From: Streptomyces polyasparticus
GTDB taxonomy: Bacteria > Actinomycetota > Actinomycetes > Streptomycetales > Streptomycetaceae
Assembly: GCF_014493765.1 (NCBI RefSeq)
Contig: NZ_JACTVJ010000011.1
Coordinates: 124,001 to 188,000, forward strand
DNA length: 64,000 nt
Direction: 5' to 3'
Position 1 is the stretch's first letter. Every line of letters starts with the position of its first letter. The notes beneath the pieces are model-generated. The model made no database searches, was not told where the DNA came from, and saw nothing but the letters and a program-made list of their open reading frames with translations. This document shows, piece after piece, positions 1 to 7,768 of the stretch. The position numbers and the translations under genes were made by a program.

Positions 1-1179
1 GCGATCGGGCACTTCGCGGGCGGCATGGTCGGCACGATCCTGCTCGTCGCGCTCGCGCCGAAGATCGCGGACCTCGCGGTGGACATCGGTGCGCCGGACT
101 ACTTCGCCATCATGGTGCTCGCGTTCATCGCCGTGACCAGCGTGCTCGGCTCGTCCCGTATCCGCGGGCTCGCCTCGCTGCTCATCGGTCTCACCATCGG
201 CCTGGTCGGCCTCGACCAGATGACCGGACAGCAGCGTCTGACCTTCGGCTCGCTCCAGCTGGCCGACGGTGTGGACGTGGTGATCGTCGCGGTCGGCCTC
301 TTCGCCATCGGCGAGGCCCTGTGGGTGGCCGCGCATCTGCGGCGCGGGAACCCCGAGGCGATCCCGGTCGGCCGGCCCTGGCTCGGCAAGGCGGACGTCA
401 AGCGGTCCTGGAAGTCCTGGCTGCGCGGTCCGGTGATCGGCTTCCCGTTCGGCGCGATCCCGGCCGGCGGCGCGGAGATCCCGACCTTCCTCTCGTACGT
501 CACCGAGAAGCGCCTGTCCAAGCACAAGAACGAGTTCGGCAAGGGCGCCATCGAGGGGGTGGCCGGACCCGAATCGGCCGCCTCCGCGTCCGCGGCGGGC
601 ACGCTCGTCTCGATGCTCACGCTCGGCCTGCCCACCACGGCCGTCGCCGCCGTGATGCTCGCCGCCTTCCAGCAGTACGGCATCCAGCCGGGCCCGCTCC
701 TGTTCGACCGAGAGCCCGAGCTGGTCTGGGGCCTCATCGCCTCGCTGTTCGTCGGCATGGTGCTGCTGCTCTGCCTCAACCTGCCGCTCGCCCCGCTGTG
801 GGCCAAGCTCCTGCGCATCCCGCGCCCGTACCTGTACGCGGGGATCCTGTTCTTCGCGGGAGTCGGCGCGTACGCGGTGGCCGGCGAGGCGATCGACCTG
901 GTGATCCTGCTGCTCATCGGTCTGCTCGGGTTCGGCATGCGGCGCTACGGGCTGCCGGTCCTGCCCGCCGTCATCGGTGTCATCCTCGGCCCGGCCGCCG
1001 AACAGCAGCTGCGGCGCGCGCTGCAGATCAGCGACGGCAGCGTGACGGGCCTGGTGAACACGCCGTTCTCGGTCACCGTCTACGTGGTGATCCTGCTGCT
1101 GCTCGCCTGGCCGCTCCTGAAGAAGCTGGTGTTCCGGGGGCGCAGGGCGGAGCAGGACCGTGAGGACGCCACGGTCTGA
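1..1179 (+). CDS. tctA: Tripartite tricarboxylate transporter permease, TctA family (5' truncated)
   Basis: Large multispanning subunit of a TTT transporter, which moves tricarboxylates or related acids using a periplasmic-type binding protein (TctC) and a small subunit (TctB). The frame is open from base 1, so the Met at 25 is internal. About 392 residues are visible against roughly 500 in the family, so about 110 N-terminal residues lie outside the window. Family landmarks are GHFAGGMVGT at the edge, the loop with AIPAGGAEIPTF, and the Gly/Ala-rich segment PESAASASAAGT followed by LGLPTTAVAAVMLAA. Several hydrophobic spans follow and the tail is charged (RGRRAEQDRED). TctB and TctC would be expected upstream, out of view. 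A strong hairpin follows the stop. Confidence 0.93.
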   Translation, partial: AIGHFAGGMVGTILLVALAPKIADLAVDIGAPDYFAIMVLAFIAVTSVLGSSRIRGLASLLIGLTIGLVGLDQMTGQQRLTFGSLQLADGVDVVIVAVGLFAIGEALWVAAHLRRGNPEAIPVGRPWLGKADVKRSWKSWLRGPVIGFPFGAIPAGGAEIPTFLSYVTEKRLSKHKNEFGKGAIEGVAGPESAASASAAGTLVSMLTLGLPTTAVAAVMLAAFQQYGIQPGPLLFDREPELVWGLIASLFVGMVLLLCLNLPLAPLWAKLLRIPRPYLYAGILFFAGVGAYAVAGEAIDLVILLLIGLLGFGMRRYGLPVLPAVIGVILGPAAEQQLRRALQISDGSVTGLVNTPFSVTVYVVILLLLAWPLLKKLVFRGRRAEQDREDATV

Positions 1180-1212
1180 CCGTCCGGCGGAGAACCGGAC
1201 GCTCTGATACGT

Positions 1213-1247
1213 GACGGGGCGCGGGGGATCAGCCCTCGCGCCCCGTC
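1213..1247. terminator. Strong hairpin between convergent genes
   Basis: An 11-bp perfect stem (GACGGGGCGCG with CGCGCCCCGTC) encloses a 13-nt loop. It lies 33 bp after the tctA stop and 28 bp after the stop of the small minus-strand gene, so it can end transcription from both sides. There is no U-tract, as is usual in Streptomyces. Confidence 0.75.
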
Positions 1248-1275
1248 GGCGTATGTCTGAAGATACCCATGGGGC

Positions 1276-1419
1276 TCAGCCCTCTGGCCACCATGTCTTG
1301 TGAATGTCCTCGCGCACTTCCGGACGCGGGCCCACCCTGCGCTGGGCTTCCTCGGAGCGCTCACGCTCACGGCGGACGGCGGGCTTGGGGATCGGCTTGC
1401 GGATCGTCTGGCGGCGCAT
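1276..1419 (-). CDS. Small basic/acidic protein, 47 aa, unknown function
   Basis: I do not recognise this protein. It is supported by a perfect AGGAGG 5 nt before ATG (1425-1430), a complete frame, and termination against the hairpin it shares with tctA. The product begins MRRQTIRKPIPKP, has a charged middle rich in Arg and Glu, and ends in KTWWPEG. It has no signal peptide, membrane span or Cys. Length and charge suggest a cytosolic partner or RNA/ribosome-associated peptide, but that is a guess. A 10-bp inverted repeat sits in the leader just before the ribosome site (1440-1487), which could control expression. It is too short for ordinary gene callers. Confidence 0.7.
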   Translation of the reverse strand: MRRQTIRKPIPKPAVRRERERSEEAQRRVGPRPEVREDIHKTWWPEG

Positions 1420-1439
1420 GGTGGCCTCCTAGCGTCGAG

Positions 1440-1487
1440 TCGCCCGGGTGCTGAGTACCGTTCATCCACTCGGTTAGACCCGGGCGA
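1440..1487 (-). promoter_or_regulatory. Inverted repeat in the leader of the 47-aa gene
   Basis: Perfect 10-bp arms TCGCCCGGGT (1440-1449) and ACCCGGGCGA (1478-1487) enclose 28 nt that themselves contain short pairings (ACCG/CGGT, GAGT/ACTC). The structure ends 9 nt before the AGGAGG of the small gene, so an RNA fold here would sit next to the ribosome site. It could be an attenuator or a protein-binding leader. Confidence 0.45.
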
Positions 1488-1512
1488 GGAGCCTTTCTCA
1501 TCGCCGCCCGGT

Positions 1513-1522
1513 TTGTCAGTGG
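1513..1522 (+). promoter_or_regulatory. Second copy of the TTGTCAGTGG element
   Basis: This is the same 10-mer as in the promoter at 1654, 141 bp upstream. The hexamer at the -10 distance (CACTTC) lacks the final T, and no start codon follows at a leaderless distance. It is either a degenerate duplicate promoter or an accessory binding site. Confidence 0.25.
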
Positions 1523-1653
1523 TGCTTCTCACTTCCTGTCGGGTTTCTTCCCTCCTGGACCAGGGTCCGACCCTCATGTTTCAGCATGTGGGACAGCACG
1601 TGAATTCCTTGCACCACAAGGGCGTTGAGGTCCCTCCACTGTGGCCGGGGGGA

Positions 1654-1682
1654 TTGTCAGTGGCGGCTGCGAGGATCACGGC
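1654..1682 (+). promoter_or_regulatory. RecA-NDp/PafBC-like promoter giving a leaderless mRNA
   Basis: TTGTCAGTGG (1654-1663), a 7-nt spacer, then GAGGAT (1671-1676) and ATG six nt later at 1683. The upstream element and spacing match the LexA-independent DNA-damage promoter class of actinobacteria (consensus TTGTCRGTGG-N7/8-TAnnnT), although the first base of the -10 is G. The start codon falls at the expected transcription start. Confidence 0.6.
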
Positions 1683-3131
1683 ATGAACGATCACGCAGCC
1701 GACCGCCCCGACATCCGCGCGGCCTGGGCGGAACGCCTCGCGGACTGGCTGCCGCGTGCGCCCTGCGACGTGCTCGACCTCGGCTGCGGTACGGGGAGTC
1801 TGGCGCTGCTCGCGCGGGAGCAGGGTCACCGGGTCACGGGGGTCGACCTGTCCCCGGCCATGGCGGAGCGCGCGCGGGCGAAGCTCGGCCCCGAGGCGCG
1901 CGTGCTGGTCGGTGACGCCGCCCGGCCGCCCGTCGGCGAGGAGAAGTTCGACGTGGTCCTGGCCCGCCATGTGCTGTGCACCTTCGCCGACCCCGCGGCG
2001 GTCCTGCGGCACTGGTATGCGCTGCTGCGGCCCGGCGGGCGCCTCGTGCTCGTCGAGGGCGTCCGGGGCGGCAGCGGGCTGCCCGTGGAGCGGATCACGG
2101 AGGCGCTGGCCCCGCTCGCGGCCCGGGTGCACGTCCAGGACCTGGCGCAGGACAGCCGCCTGTGGGGCGAACAGGCCGACGATCTGCGGTACGCGGTGGT
2201 GGCGCGCCAGGAGCCGCGGCGCCATCGCGAGGTCGTCGACGTCCATCTCATCGTCCGCCGGGGCGACGAGGTGCTGCTCGCCCGCCGCGCGGGCACCGGC
2301 TATGCGGACGGCCTGTGGCATCTGCCGTCCGGCCATGTCGAGGACGGCGAGGACGTCCGGGCGGCGCTGCTGCGCGAGGCGGAGGAGGAGGTGGGCCTGC
2401 GGATCGCCGCGGCGGATGTGCGGACCGCCCTGGTGATGCAGCACCGCGGCCCCGGCGGCGCCCCGCGGATCGGCTGGTTCTTCGAGGCGGCCACGGACCA
2501 GACCCCGGTCAACTGTGAGCCGGACAAGTGCGACGCCCTGTCCTGGTTCCCGCTGACCGCCCTGCCGGAGGGCACGGTCGCGTACGCCCACGCCGGACTG
2601 GAGGCGTACGCAAGGGGCGAGCGCTTCCTGCTGCACTGGCACGAGGACGACGACGCCATCGCGTACGAGGAGGACCGCGACCGTTCCGTACGGCTGCCCG
2701 GCACGACGGCGGGCGCCCTGCACCACATCGAGCTGTGGGTGCCGGACCTGGACGCGGCCGCGGCCTCCTGGGCCTGGCTGCTCGGCGAGCTGGGCTACGT
2801 TCCGTATCAGAGCTGGGAGTTGGGCCGCAGCTGGCGGCTCGGCGACACCTATGTGGTGATCGAGCAGTCCAGGGACCTGGCCGGCGACCGCCATGAGCGC
2901 ACCGCGCCCGGCCTCAACCACCTCGCGTTCCATGTGCGCGACCGGGCGGCACTGGACGCCCTGGTGGAGCGGGCCGCCGCCCACGGATGGTCCCTGCTGT
3001 ACGCCGAGGACCATCCGTATGCGGGCGGCAGGCAGCACTGTGCCGCTTACCTCGAGGACTCCCTCGGATACGAGGTCGAGCTGGTGGCCGACGGCCGCCC
3101 GCTCAGTCCAGGATCGTCGTCAACCCCGTGA
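1683..3131 (+). CDS. Fusion protein: SAM methyltransferase - NUDIX hydrolase - VOC/glyoxalase domain
   Basis: One 482-residue chain carries three recognisable domains. Residues about 1-185 are a class I SAM-dependent methyltransferase with motif I VLDLGCGTGS near residue 30. Residues about 186-325 are a NUDIX hydrolase with a complete box starting near residue 217 (G-x5-E-x7-REAEEEVGL). From about 345 to the end is a VOC/glyoxalase-like domain starting LHHIELWVPDLD. NUDIX enzymes hydrolyse nucleoside diphosphate derivatives, and the partner domains suggest modification and detoxification of a shared small molecule, which is inference. ATG 1683 is chosen because it sits at the transcription start of the promoter at 1654. 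The 3' end overlaps the convergent DUF402 gene by 29 bp. Confidence 0.85.
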   Translation: MNDHAADRPDIRAAWAERLADWLPRAPCDVLDLGCGTGSLALLAREQGHRVTGVDLSPAMAERARAKLGPEARVLVGDAARPPVGEEKFDVVLARHVLCTFADPAAVLRHWYALLRPGGRLVLVEGVRGGSGLPVERITEALAPLAARVHVQDLAQDSRLWGEQADDLRYAVVARQEPRRHREVVDVHLIVRRGDEVLLARRAGTGYADGLWHLPSGHVEDGEDVRAALLREAEEEVGLRIAAADVRTALVMQHRGPGGAPRIGWFFEAATDQTPVNCEPDKCDALSWFPLTALPEGTVAYAHAGLEAYARGERFLLHWHEDDDAIAYEEDRDRSVRLPGTTAGALHHIELWVPDLDAAAASWAWLLGELGYVPYQSWELGRSWRLGDTYVVIEQSRDLAGDRHERTAPGLNHLAFHVRDRAALDALVERAAAHGWSLLYAEDHPYAGGRQHCAAYLEDSLGYEVELVADGRPLSPGSSSTP

Positions 3132-3609
3132 CCTGGGCGACGACTTCGAGTTCGTCGAGGGCGCGCAGGGCCTCCTCGGCCGCCTTCGGATCCCGGTCCG
3201 CCAGGCCGCTCGCGGCGAACTCGTCCTCGTCCAGACGCAGCACCGTCGCACCGTCCGCGGACACCCACAGGTCCAAGTCCAGGTCCTCGACGACGAGTTC
3301 GCCCTCCTCGAGGACCGCGGGCCGGGTGATGTCGCAGTACCAGCCCTTCAGCGAGCCCTCCGCCGTACGCACCTCCTTGACCGCATACCAGCGGTCGCGC
3401 CAGAAGTGCTCGGTGAAGACATCGCCGGGCTCGAAGCGCACGAACCCGAAGTCCCGCACCCCGTCAGCCGCCCACGGCGCACGGACCGTCACCTGGGTGC
3501 CGTCGTCCGCGAGCAGCAGCGCGGGGTAACGGATCTTCGTACGGCCCGCCTTGGTGAGATGGACCTTGACCATGTCTTGCATGAGTACCTCAGCCGAGGT
3601 CGCGGACAT
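3103..3609 (-). CDS. DUF402 domain protein (FomD/Ntdp-like)
   Basis: 168 residues dominated by a DUF402 domain, recognised from WYAVKEVRTAEGSLKGWYCDI followed by the acidic strand LVVEDLDLDLWV. Characterised relatives include nucleoside tri-/diphosphatases and the FomD phosphohydrolase, which act on phosphate esters with divalent metal, so a phosphohydrolase role is likely but the substrate is unknown. The start at 3609 has GGAGGT 5 nt upstream and overlaps the end of the GNAT gene by 20 bp, so the two are translationally coupled. A later in-frame Met (MVKVHL) is a less likely start. It ends inside the convergent fusion gene. Confidence 0.85.
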   Translation of the reverse strand: MSATSAEVLMQDMVKVHLTKAGRTKIRYPALLLADDGTQVTVRAPWAADGVRDFGFVRFEPGDVFTEHFWRDRWYAVKEVRTAEGSLKGWYCDITRPAVLEEGELVVEDLDLDLWVSADGATVLRLDEDEFAASGLADRDPKAAEEALRALDELEVVAQVTGLTTILD

Positions 3610-4510
3610 AACGCACCTCCGTCGCGCAGATGTCGTATCCGAACCACTTGTTGATCGCCAGCATCGGACCGTTGCCCGAGTCGTTGCCCGTGAACGCCTC
3701 GGTGTACCCGGCTGCCCGTGCCCGGTGCAGCGAGTCGGTCTTCGCGAGTTTCGCCAGGCCGCGGCCGCGGAACGCCCGTGCCGTACCTGTCATGCCGGAC
3801 GCGTAGCGGGTGCGGCCGTCCGTGCGGGCCGCGGTGAACGCGGCGGGTGTCCCGTCGACCAGCGCGACCGTGCTCAGCTCGCGGTCGAGCAGCGGATGAC
3901 GCCAGGTCGAGTCGAGCCACTCGCCGAAGTCGTCGAGCGAGGCGTCCAGATCGCCCGGCTCGTCCGCCGTGCACTCCGCGTCGAGGGCGAACATCGGCCG
4001 GGGATCGTCCGCGAAGGACGACACCGGTACGAGCTCGACATCCGCGGGAAGCGCGGGCAGCGACGGCAGCGATCCCTCCGCCAGGTCCAGGCGCAGAAAG
4101 TGCGCCGAGCGGCTGGCGCGATAGCCGCGGCGCTCGGCGAAGGAACGGTTCGCCACCTCGTCGAGCACCCAGGAATAGACCGTGTCGGCCCCGGCGTCCG
4201 CCACGTACTCCTCCGCCGTGCGCAGCACCAGGGCGCCCACCCCGTGCCCGCGGTGCTCGGGACGGACGTAGACATTCGCGAAGGCCTGCCCGGGCGTGCT
4301 GCTCTCGTGCGCGATCCCGGCCTCGCCGCGCGCCACGATCTCACCGCCCCGCTCGGCGACGAAGAGCTGATAGCGGCTCGCGGGCGCGGCATGCGACGCG
4401 TCCCACAGCATCGCCTCGGGGGTGGTCACCATGAACGGCAGGGCGGCGCGGAGCACTTCGGTGGCGGCCGAAGCGTCCTCGGGGCAGAAGGCACGGACGA
4501 TGACGGTCAT
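3590..4510 (-). CDS. GNAT family N-acetyltransferase, tandem GNAT domains
   Basis: 306 residues, about twice a single GNAT fold. The first half carries the acetyl-CoA loop VYVRPEHRGHGVGALVL (about residues 80-97). The second half carries a matching segment, TGTARAFRGRGLAKLAKTD, and ends with NKWFGYDI, a typical GNAT C-terminal motif. Such double-GNAT proteins acetylate antibiotics, mycothiol precursors or proteins; the substrate is not evident here. TAACGT lies 8 nt before the ATG, suggesting a leaderless transcript, and no good ribosome site is present. It is coupled to the downstream DUF402 gene. Confidence 0.88.
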   Translation of the reverse strand: MTVIVRAFCPEDASAATEVLRAALPFMVTTPEAMLWDASHAAPASRYQLFVAERGGEIVARGEAGIAHESSTPGQAFANVYVRPEHRGHGVGALVLRTAEEYVADAGADTVYSWVLDEVANRSFAERRGYRASRSAHFLRLDLAEGSLPSLPALPADVELVPVSSFADDPRPMFALDAECTADEPGDLDASLDDFGEWLDSTWRHPLLDRELSTVALVDGTPAAFTAARTDGRTRYASGMTGTARAFRGRGLAKLAKTDSLHRARAAGYTEAFTGNDSGNGPMLAINKWFGYDICATEVRYVRDLG

Positions 4511-4563
4511 GGTCAGGGACGTTACGTGCCATGCGGGAGGTGCGCCTCCGAATTACGGCGCGG

Positions 4564-4591
4564 TAGGTATACGGGACTTCGGCCTAGGTAT
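4564..4591 (+). promoter_or_regulatory. Direct repeat TAGGTAT spaced 21 bp
   Basis: TAGGTAT occurs at 4564-4570 and 4585-4591, exactly two helical turns apart, in the divergent region between the GNAT gene and the GntR regulator. It is a candidate operator for that regulator. Confidence 0.35.
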
Positions 4592-4693
4592 GTGCGGCGG
4601 ATGCGCAGTCGCCTGCGGACGGATGCGGAGGCGACGGGGAACTCGCACGGCACCGCACCGGGCCCGTGCCTTCGCCGCCCCGTGCCCGGCTGC

Positions 4694-4706
4694 CACAATC
4701 GGGCCC
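4694..4706 (+). promoter_or_regulatory. -10 element for a leaderless GntR transcript
   Basis: CACAAT (4694-4699) followed by 7 nt and then GTG at 4707. Spacing is that of a leaderless mRNA, and no Shine-Dalgarno is present. Confidence 0.4.
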
Positions 4707-5078
4707 GTGACTTTGAAGCTCCGTATCGACCAGGGCGCAGCCGAAGCGCCGTATGAGCAGGTCCGCGCCCAGATCTCCGGGCAGGCACGTTCGGGAGCGC
4801 TGCCGGTGGGCTACAAGCTGCCCACCGTGCGCGGTCTCGCCGAGACGCTCGGGCTCGCCGCGAACACGGTGGCCAAGGCGTACAAGGCCCTCGAAGCCGA
4901 CGGTGTGATCGAGACCCGCGGCCGCAACGGCACCTTCGTCGCGGCGGCCGGCGGCGCCGCCGAGCAGAAGGCCGCGGAGGCGGCCGCCGCCTACGCCGCC
5001 CAGGCCCGCCGGCTCGGCCTCGACCGGGCGGCTGCCCTCGCGGCGGCCGAGAACGCGGTGCGGGCGGCGTATTCCTGA
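4707..5078 (+). CDS. Short GntR family regulator (YtrA-like)
   Basis: 123 residues, the length of YtrA-type GntR proteins. The winged helix-turn-helix fills residues 1-75 (YEQVRAQISGQARSGALPVGYKLPTVR is split by the fold, then LAETLGLAANTVAKAYKALE). The remainder is a short Ala-rich helical tail for dimerisation rather than a large effector domain. YtrA-type members usually control an adjacent ABC transporter, but none is present here. GTG 4707 is preferred over longer in-frame starts because of the leaderless promoter spacing and because upstream codons lie in the intergenic region. The TAGGTAT direct repeat upstream may be its operator. Confidence 0.9.
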   Translation: MTLKLRIDQGAAEAPYEQVRAQISGQARSGALPVGYKLPTVRGLAETLGLAANTVAKAYKALEADGVIETRGRNGTFVAAAGGAAEQKAAEAAAAYAAQARRLGLDRAAALAAAENAVRAAYS

Positions 5079-5094
5079 CAACGCCCCCGGAGGC

Positions 5095-6216
5095 CTACAG
5101 GTACAGCCCCGCATCCTCCCCGCCCCGAGGCTCCGGCAGCGCAGTCGGCGACACCCCGCGCCGCAGCGCGAACAGCTCGGCGAGCGTCGCGCCGCCCCGG
5201 CCCACGGCGGACTCGGCGTCCGGGAAGTCCGTGCCCAGCCAGTCCAGGGACTCGCGCCGGGTGAGTCCGCCCACCTCGATCCGGGCGAGACAGCGCCCGG
5301 GCCGTACGACCGCGGGGTGCAGCCGCTCCAGGTCCTCGTTGGTGGTGACACCGACGAGGACGTTGCGGCCCTGGCCGAGCAGTCCGTCCGTGAGGTTGAG
5401 CAGCCGGGACAGGGCCTGGCCCGCGGTGTGCTTGGCCTCGCCGCGGATCAGTTCGTCGCAGTCCTCGAGCAGCAGCAGCCGCCAGCGGCTCTTGCCGGTG
5501 CCGTCCTCCTCGCCGATCGCGATGTCCATCAGATAGCCGACGTCGCTGAACAGCCGCTCCGGGTCGAGCACGCAGTCCACCTGGCACCAGTCGCGCCACG
5601 AGCGGGCCAGGGTGCGCAGCGCCGAGGTCTTGCCCGTGCCGGGCGGCCCGTGCAGCAGGAGCAGCCGGCCCGCGATGTCCTCGGGCGTGGTCTTCATCAG
5701 CCGGTCCATCGCATCGGCCACGGGCGCCGTGTAGTTGGGCCGCACCTCGTCCCAGGAACCGGCGGAGATCTGCCGCGTCGTGCGGTACGGGCCGCGGCGC
5801 GGCGACACGTACCAGAAGCCCATCGTGACGTTCTCGGGCTGCGGCGCGGGCTCGTCGGCCGCGTCGGCGGTGACCTGCTTGGCGATGCGCTCGGCGAGGT
5901 CGGCCGAGGTGGCGGTCACCGTCACGTCGGCACCGCGGTTCCAGCGCGAGACGAGCAGGGTCCAGCCGTCGCCCTCGGCGAGGGTGGCCGAGCGGTCGTC
6001 GTCACGGACCGCGCGCAGCACCTTCGCCTCCGACGGCACCAGATCGAGCCCGGCCTTGACACGGTCGACCGACACGGCGTGCGAGTACGGCTGCTCGCCG
6101 GTGGCGAACCGCGCGAGGAACAGCGCGTCCACGACATCCGACGGTGAGTCGCTGTCGTCCATGTTCAGCCTGATCGGCAGCGAGTGCCGCGGGTCCTTTT
6201 CGGGCATGCGGTACAT
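5095..6216 (-). CDS. AAA+ ATPase with DUF5925-like N-terminal domain
   Basis: 373 residues. The N-terminal 150 residues match the small domain that precedes many actinobacterial AAA ATPases (DUF5925-like; this name is from memory). The ATPase half has Walker A GPPGTGKT near residue 190, Walker B LLLLEDCDE near 247, sensor 1 VTTNEDLERLHPA and an arginine-finger-like VRPGR near 303. This is the BCS1/FtsH-like AAA arrangement. The substrate is unknown; such proteins act as unfoldases or remodelers in the cytosol. It ends convergently 16 bp from the GntR gene. Met residues 1 and 4 are both possible starts. Confidence 0.85.
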   Translation of the reverse strand: MYRMPEKDPRHSLPIRLNMDDSDSPSDVVDALFLARFATGEQPYSHAVSVDRVKAGLDLVPSEAKVLRAVRDDDRSATLAEGDGWTLLVSRWNRGADVTVTATSADLAERIAKQVTADAADEPAPQPENVTMGFWYVSPRRGPYRTTRQISAGSWDEVRPNYTAPVADAMDRLMKTTPEDIAGRLLLLHGPPGTGKTSALRTLARSWRDWCQVDCVLDPERLFSDVGYLMDIAIGEEDGTGKSRWRLLLLEDCDELIRGEAKHTAGQALSRLLNLTDGLLGQGRNVLVGVTTNEDLERLHPAVVRPGRCLARIEVGGLTRRESLDWLGTDFPDAESAVGRGGATLAELFALRRGVSPTALPEPRGGEDAGLYL

Positions 6217-6356
6217 GATCCGTCACCGGGGGGCGCCCTGCACGGAATTTCGGGTGGCGCCTCGCCGGCCGGGTGCGCCGACCAGGGACGGTGTTACACA
6301 CCCGTGGCACCGGAGTCTGTCATTCCGTCAACTGACCCGATTACCCTTGCCCGTTG

Positions 6357-7763
6357 ATGGGACGTCATGGGTGGAAATCGGGGGCACGGCGGTGGCGGCT
6401 CACCGCGTTGCTCGGCGTGGGTGTGGCCGCACTGGCGCTGCTGCTTACGCTCAGCAGCCTGCCGGACGGCAACGGGTCGACCTCCGGCACGACGACGGAC
6501 GGCGACAAGGTGTGGGGTTCTCCGACGATCCCCACCGGCCGGCCGGACGCCGAGCTCGGCTGGGGGTTCACCCATACCGAGCACAGCGCGGACGAGGGCG
6601 AGGACGGCGCGGTCGAACGTGCCGAGAAGACCCTGGCCGGGCCGCGCCTGCCGCAGCTGCAGCACCTCATGGGCTGGGGCTCGGACAACCCCGAACCCTC
6701 GCCGGGCCGTTACCGCTTCGGCGAGATGGACGCGCGGATGGACTTCATCCGCGCCACCGGCAGCACCCCCGTGGTGACGCTGTGCTGCGCGCCCGACTGG
6801 ATGAAGGGCGGCAAGGCCGGTGTCGAGAACACCGACTGGGACAAGCTCGAAGTCCCGCCCGACCCCAAGCACTTCCAGGACTACGCCGATCTGGCGGCCA
6901 CCGTCGCCAAGCGCTACCCCGACGTACGGCACTTCATCGTCTGGAACGAGTTCAAGGGCTTCTGGAACGACGCCGAGGAACGCTGGGACTACGAGGGCTA
7001 CACGAAGCTGTACAACCTCGTCCACCGCGAGCTGAAGAAGGTCAACAAGGACATCCTCGTCGGCGGCCCGTACCTGGTGATGGACAGCCTCAACCCGCGC
7101 CAGCAGGAGAACGCCTCCGACGAGCTCAAGGGCGAGTGGGGGAGCGCGGACCAGCGGGTGCTCGACGCCTTCGACTACTGGAACGAGCACAAGGCCGGCG
7201 CCGACTTCGTGGTCGTGGACGGCTCCAGCTACACCGCCGACGACGAGCTGATCCCCGACGAGTTCGCCGCCACCGAGAAGTTCACGGACGTCAGCCGCTG
7301 GGTGAAGGAGCGGTCCGGCGGGCTGCCGCTGTGGTGGGCCGAGTACTACGTCGAGCTGGGCGACCACAACGACAACCGGGACGACTGGGCCGAACCGCAC
7401 CGTGTCGCCGTGCAGGCCACCGGCATGATGGCGATGGCCGAGGGCGGGACGACCACGGCGTTCTACTGGAACCCGCAGAAGCAGGGCAAGGACTGCGCCG
7501 GCTGTCTGTGGACCTCCACCGAACTGGACGACGGCGGCGCGAAGTTGCCGATGCTCGCCCTGATCGAGCGTTTCCAGAAGGAGTTCCCGCCCGGCACCTC
7601 GTACGAGGACGTCACCGTCGCTCTCGACGAGGCACCGGTCCGCGTCCTCGCCGACGACAAGGCGCTCCTGGTGGTGAACACCGTCAACCGCCCCACACAG
7701 GTGACGGTCGACGGCAAACGCCTCACGCTCAAGCCGTACGAGGTGCACTGGGCCAAGCGCTAG
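6357..7763 (+). CDS. Membrane-anchored glycoside hydrolase, GH39-like (clan GH-A)
   Basis: 468 residues with an N-terminal uncleaved signal-anchor (hydrophobic LTALLGVGVAALALLLTL after a basic start) that would leave the enzyme outside the membrane. The catalytic TIM barrel shows the clan-A pair: acid/base Glu in VWNEF near residue 198 and nucleophile Glu in WWAEYY near 329. A C-terminal beta domain follows (LLVVNTVNRPTQV). GH39-type enzymes are retaining xylosidases, iduronidases or exopolysaccharide hydrolases such as PslG. Facing the polysaccharide cluster 5 bp away, a role in trimming or releasing that polymer is plausible. ATG 6357 is used; a TTG one codon earlier is in frame. Confidence 0.82.
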   Translation: MGRHGWKSGARRWRLTALLGVGVAALALLLTLSSLPDGNGSTSGTTTDGDKVWGSPTIPTGRPDAELGWGFTHTEHSADEGEDGAVERAEKTLAGPRLPQLQHLMGWGSDNPEPSPGRYRFGEMDARMDFIRATGSTPVVTLCCAPDWMKGGKAGVENTDWDKLEVPPDPKHFQDYADLAATVAKRYPDVRHFIVWNEFKGFWNDAEERWDYEGYTKLYNLVHRELKKVNKDILVGGPYLVMDSLNPRQQENASDELKGEWGSADQRVLDAFDYWNEHKAGADFVVVDGSSYTADDELIPDEFAATEKFTDVSRWVKERSGGLPLWWAEYYVELGDHNDNRDDWAEPHRVAVQATGMMAMAEGGTTTAFYWNPQKQGKDCAGCLWTSTELDDGGAKLPMLALIERFQKEFPPGTSYEDVTVALDEAPVRVLADDKALLVVNTVNRPTQVTVDGKRLTLKPYEVHWAKR

Positions 7764-7768
7764 CGCCG

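Noticed and set aside
1581-3038. 485-codon antisense frame over the fusion gene
   Set aside because: Shadow; the plus-strand gene shows three intact domains.
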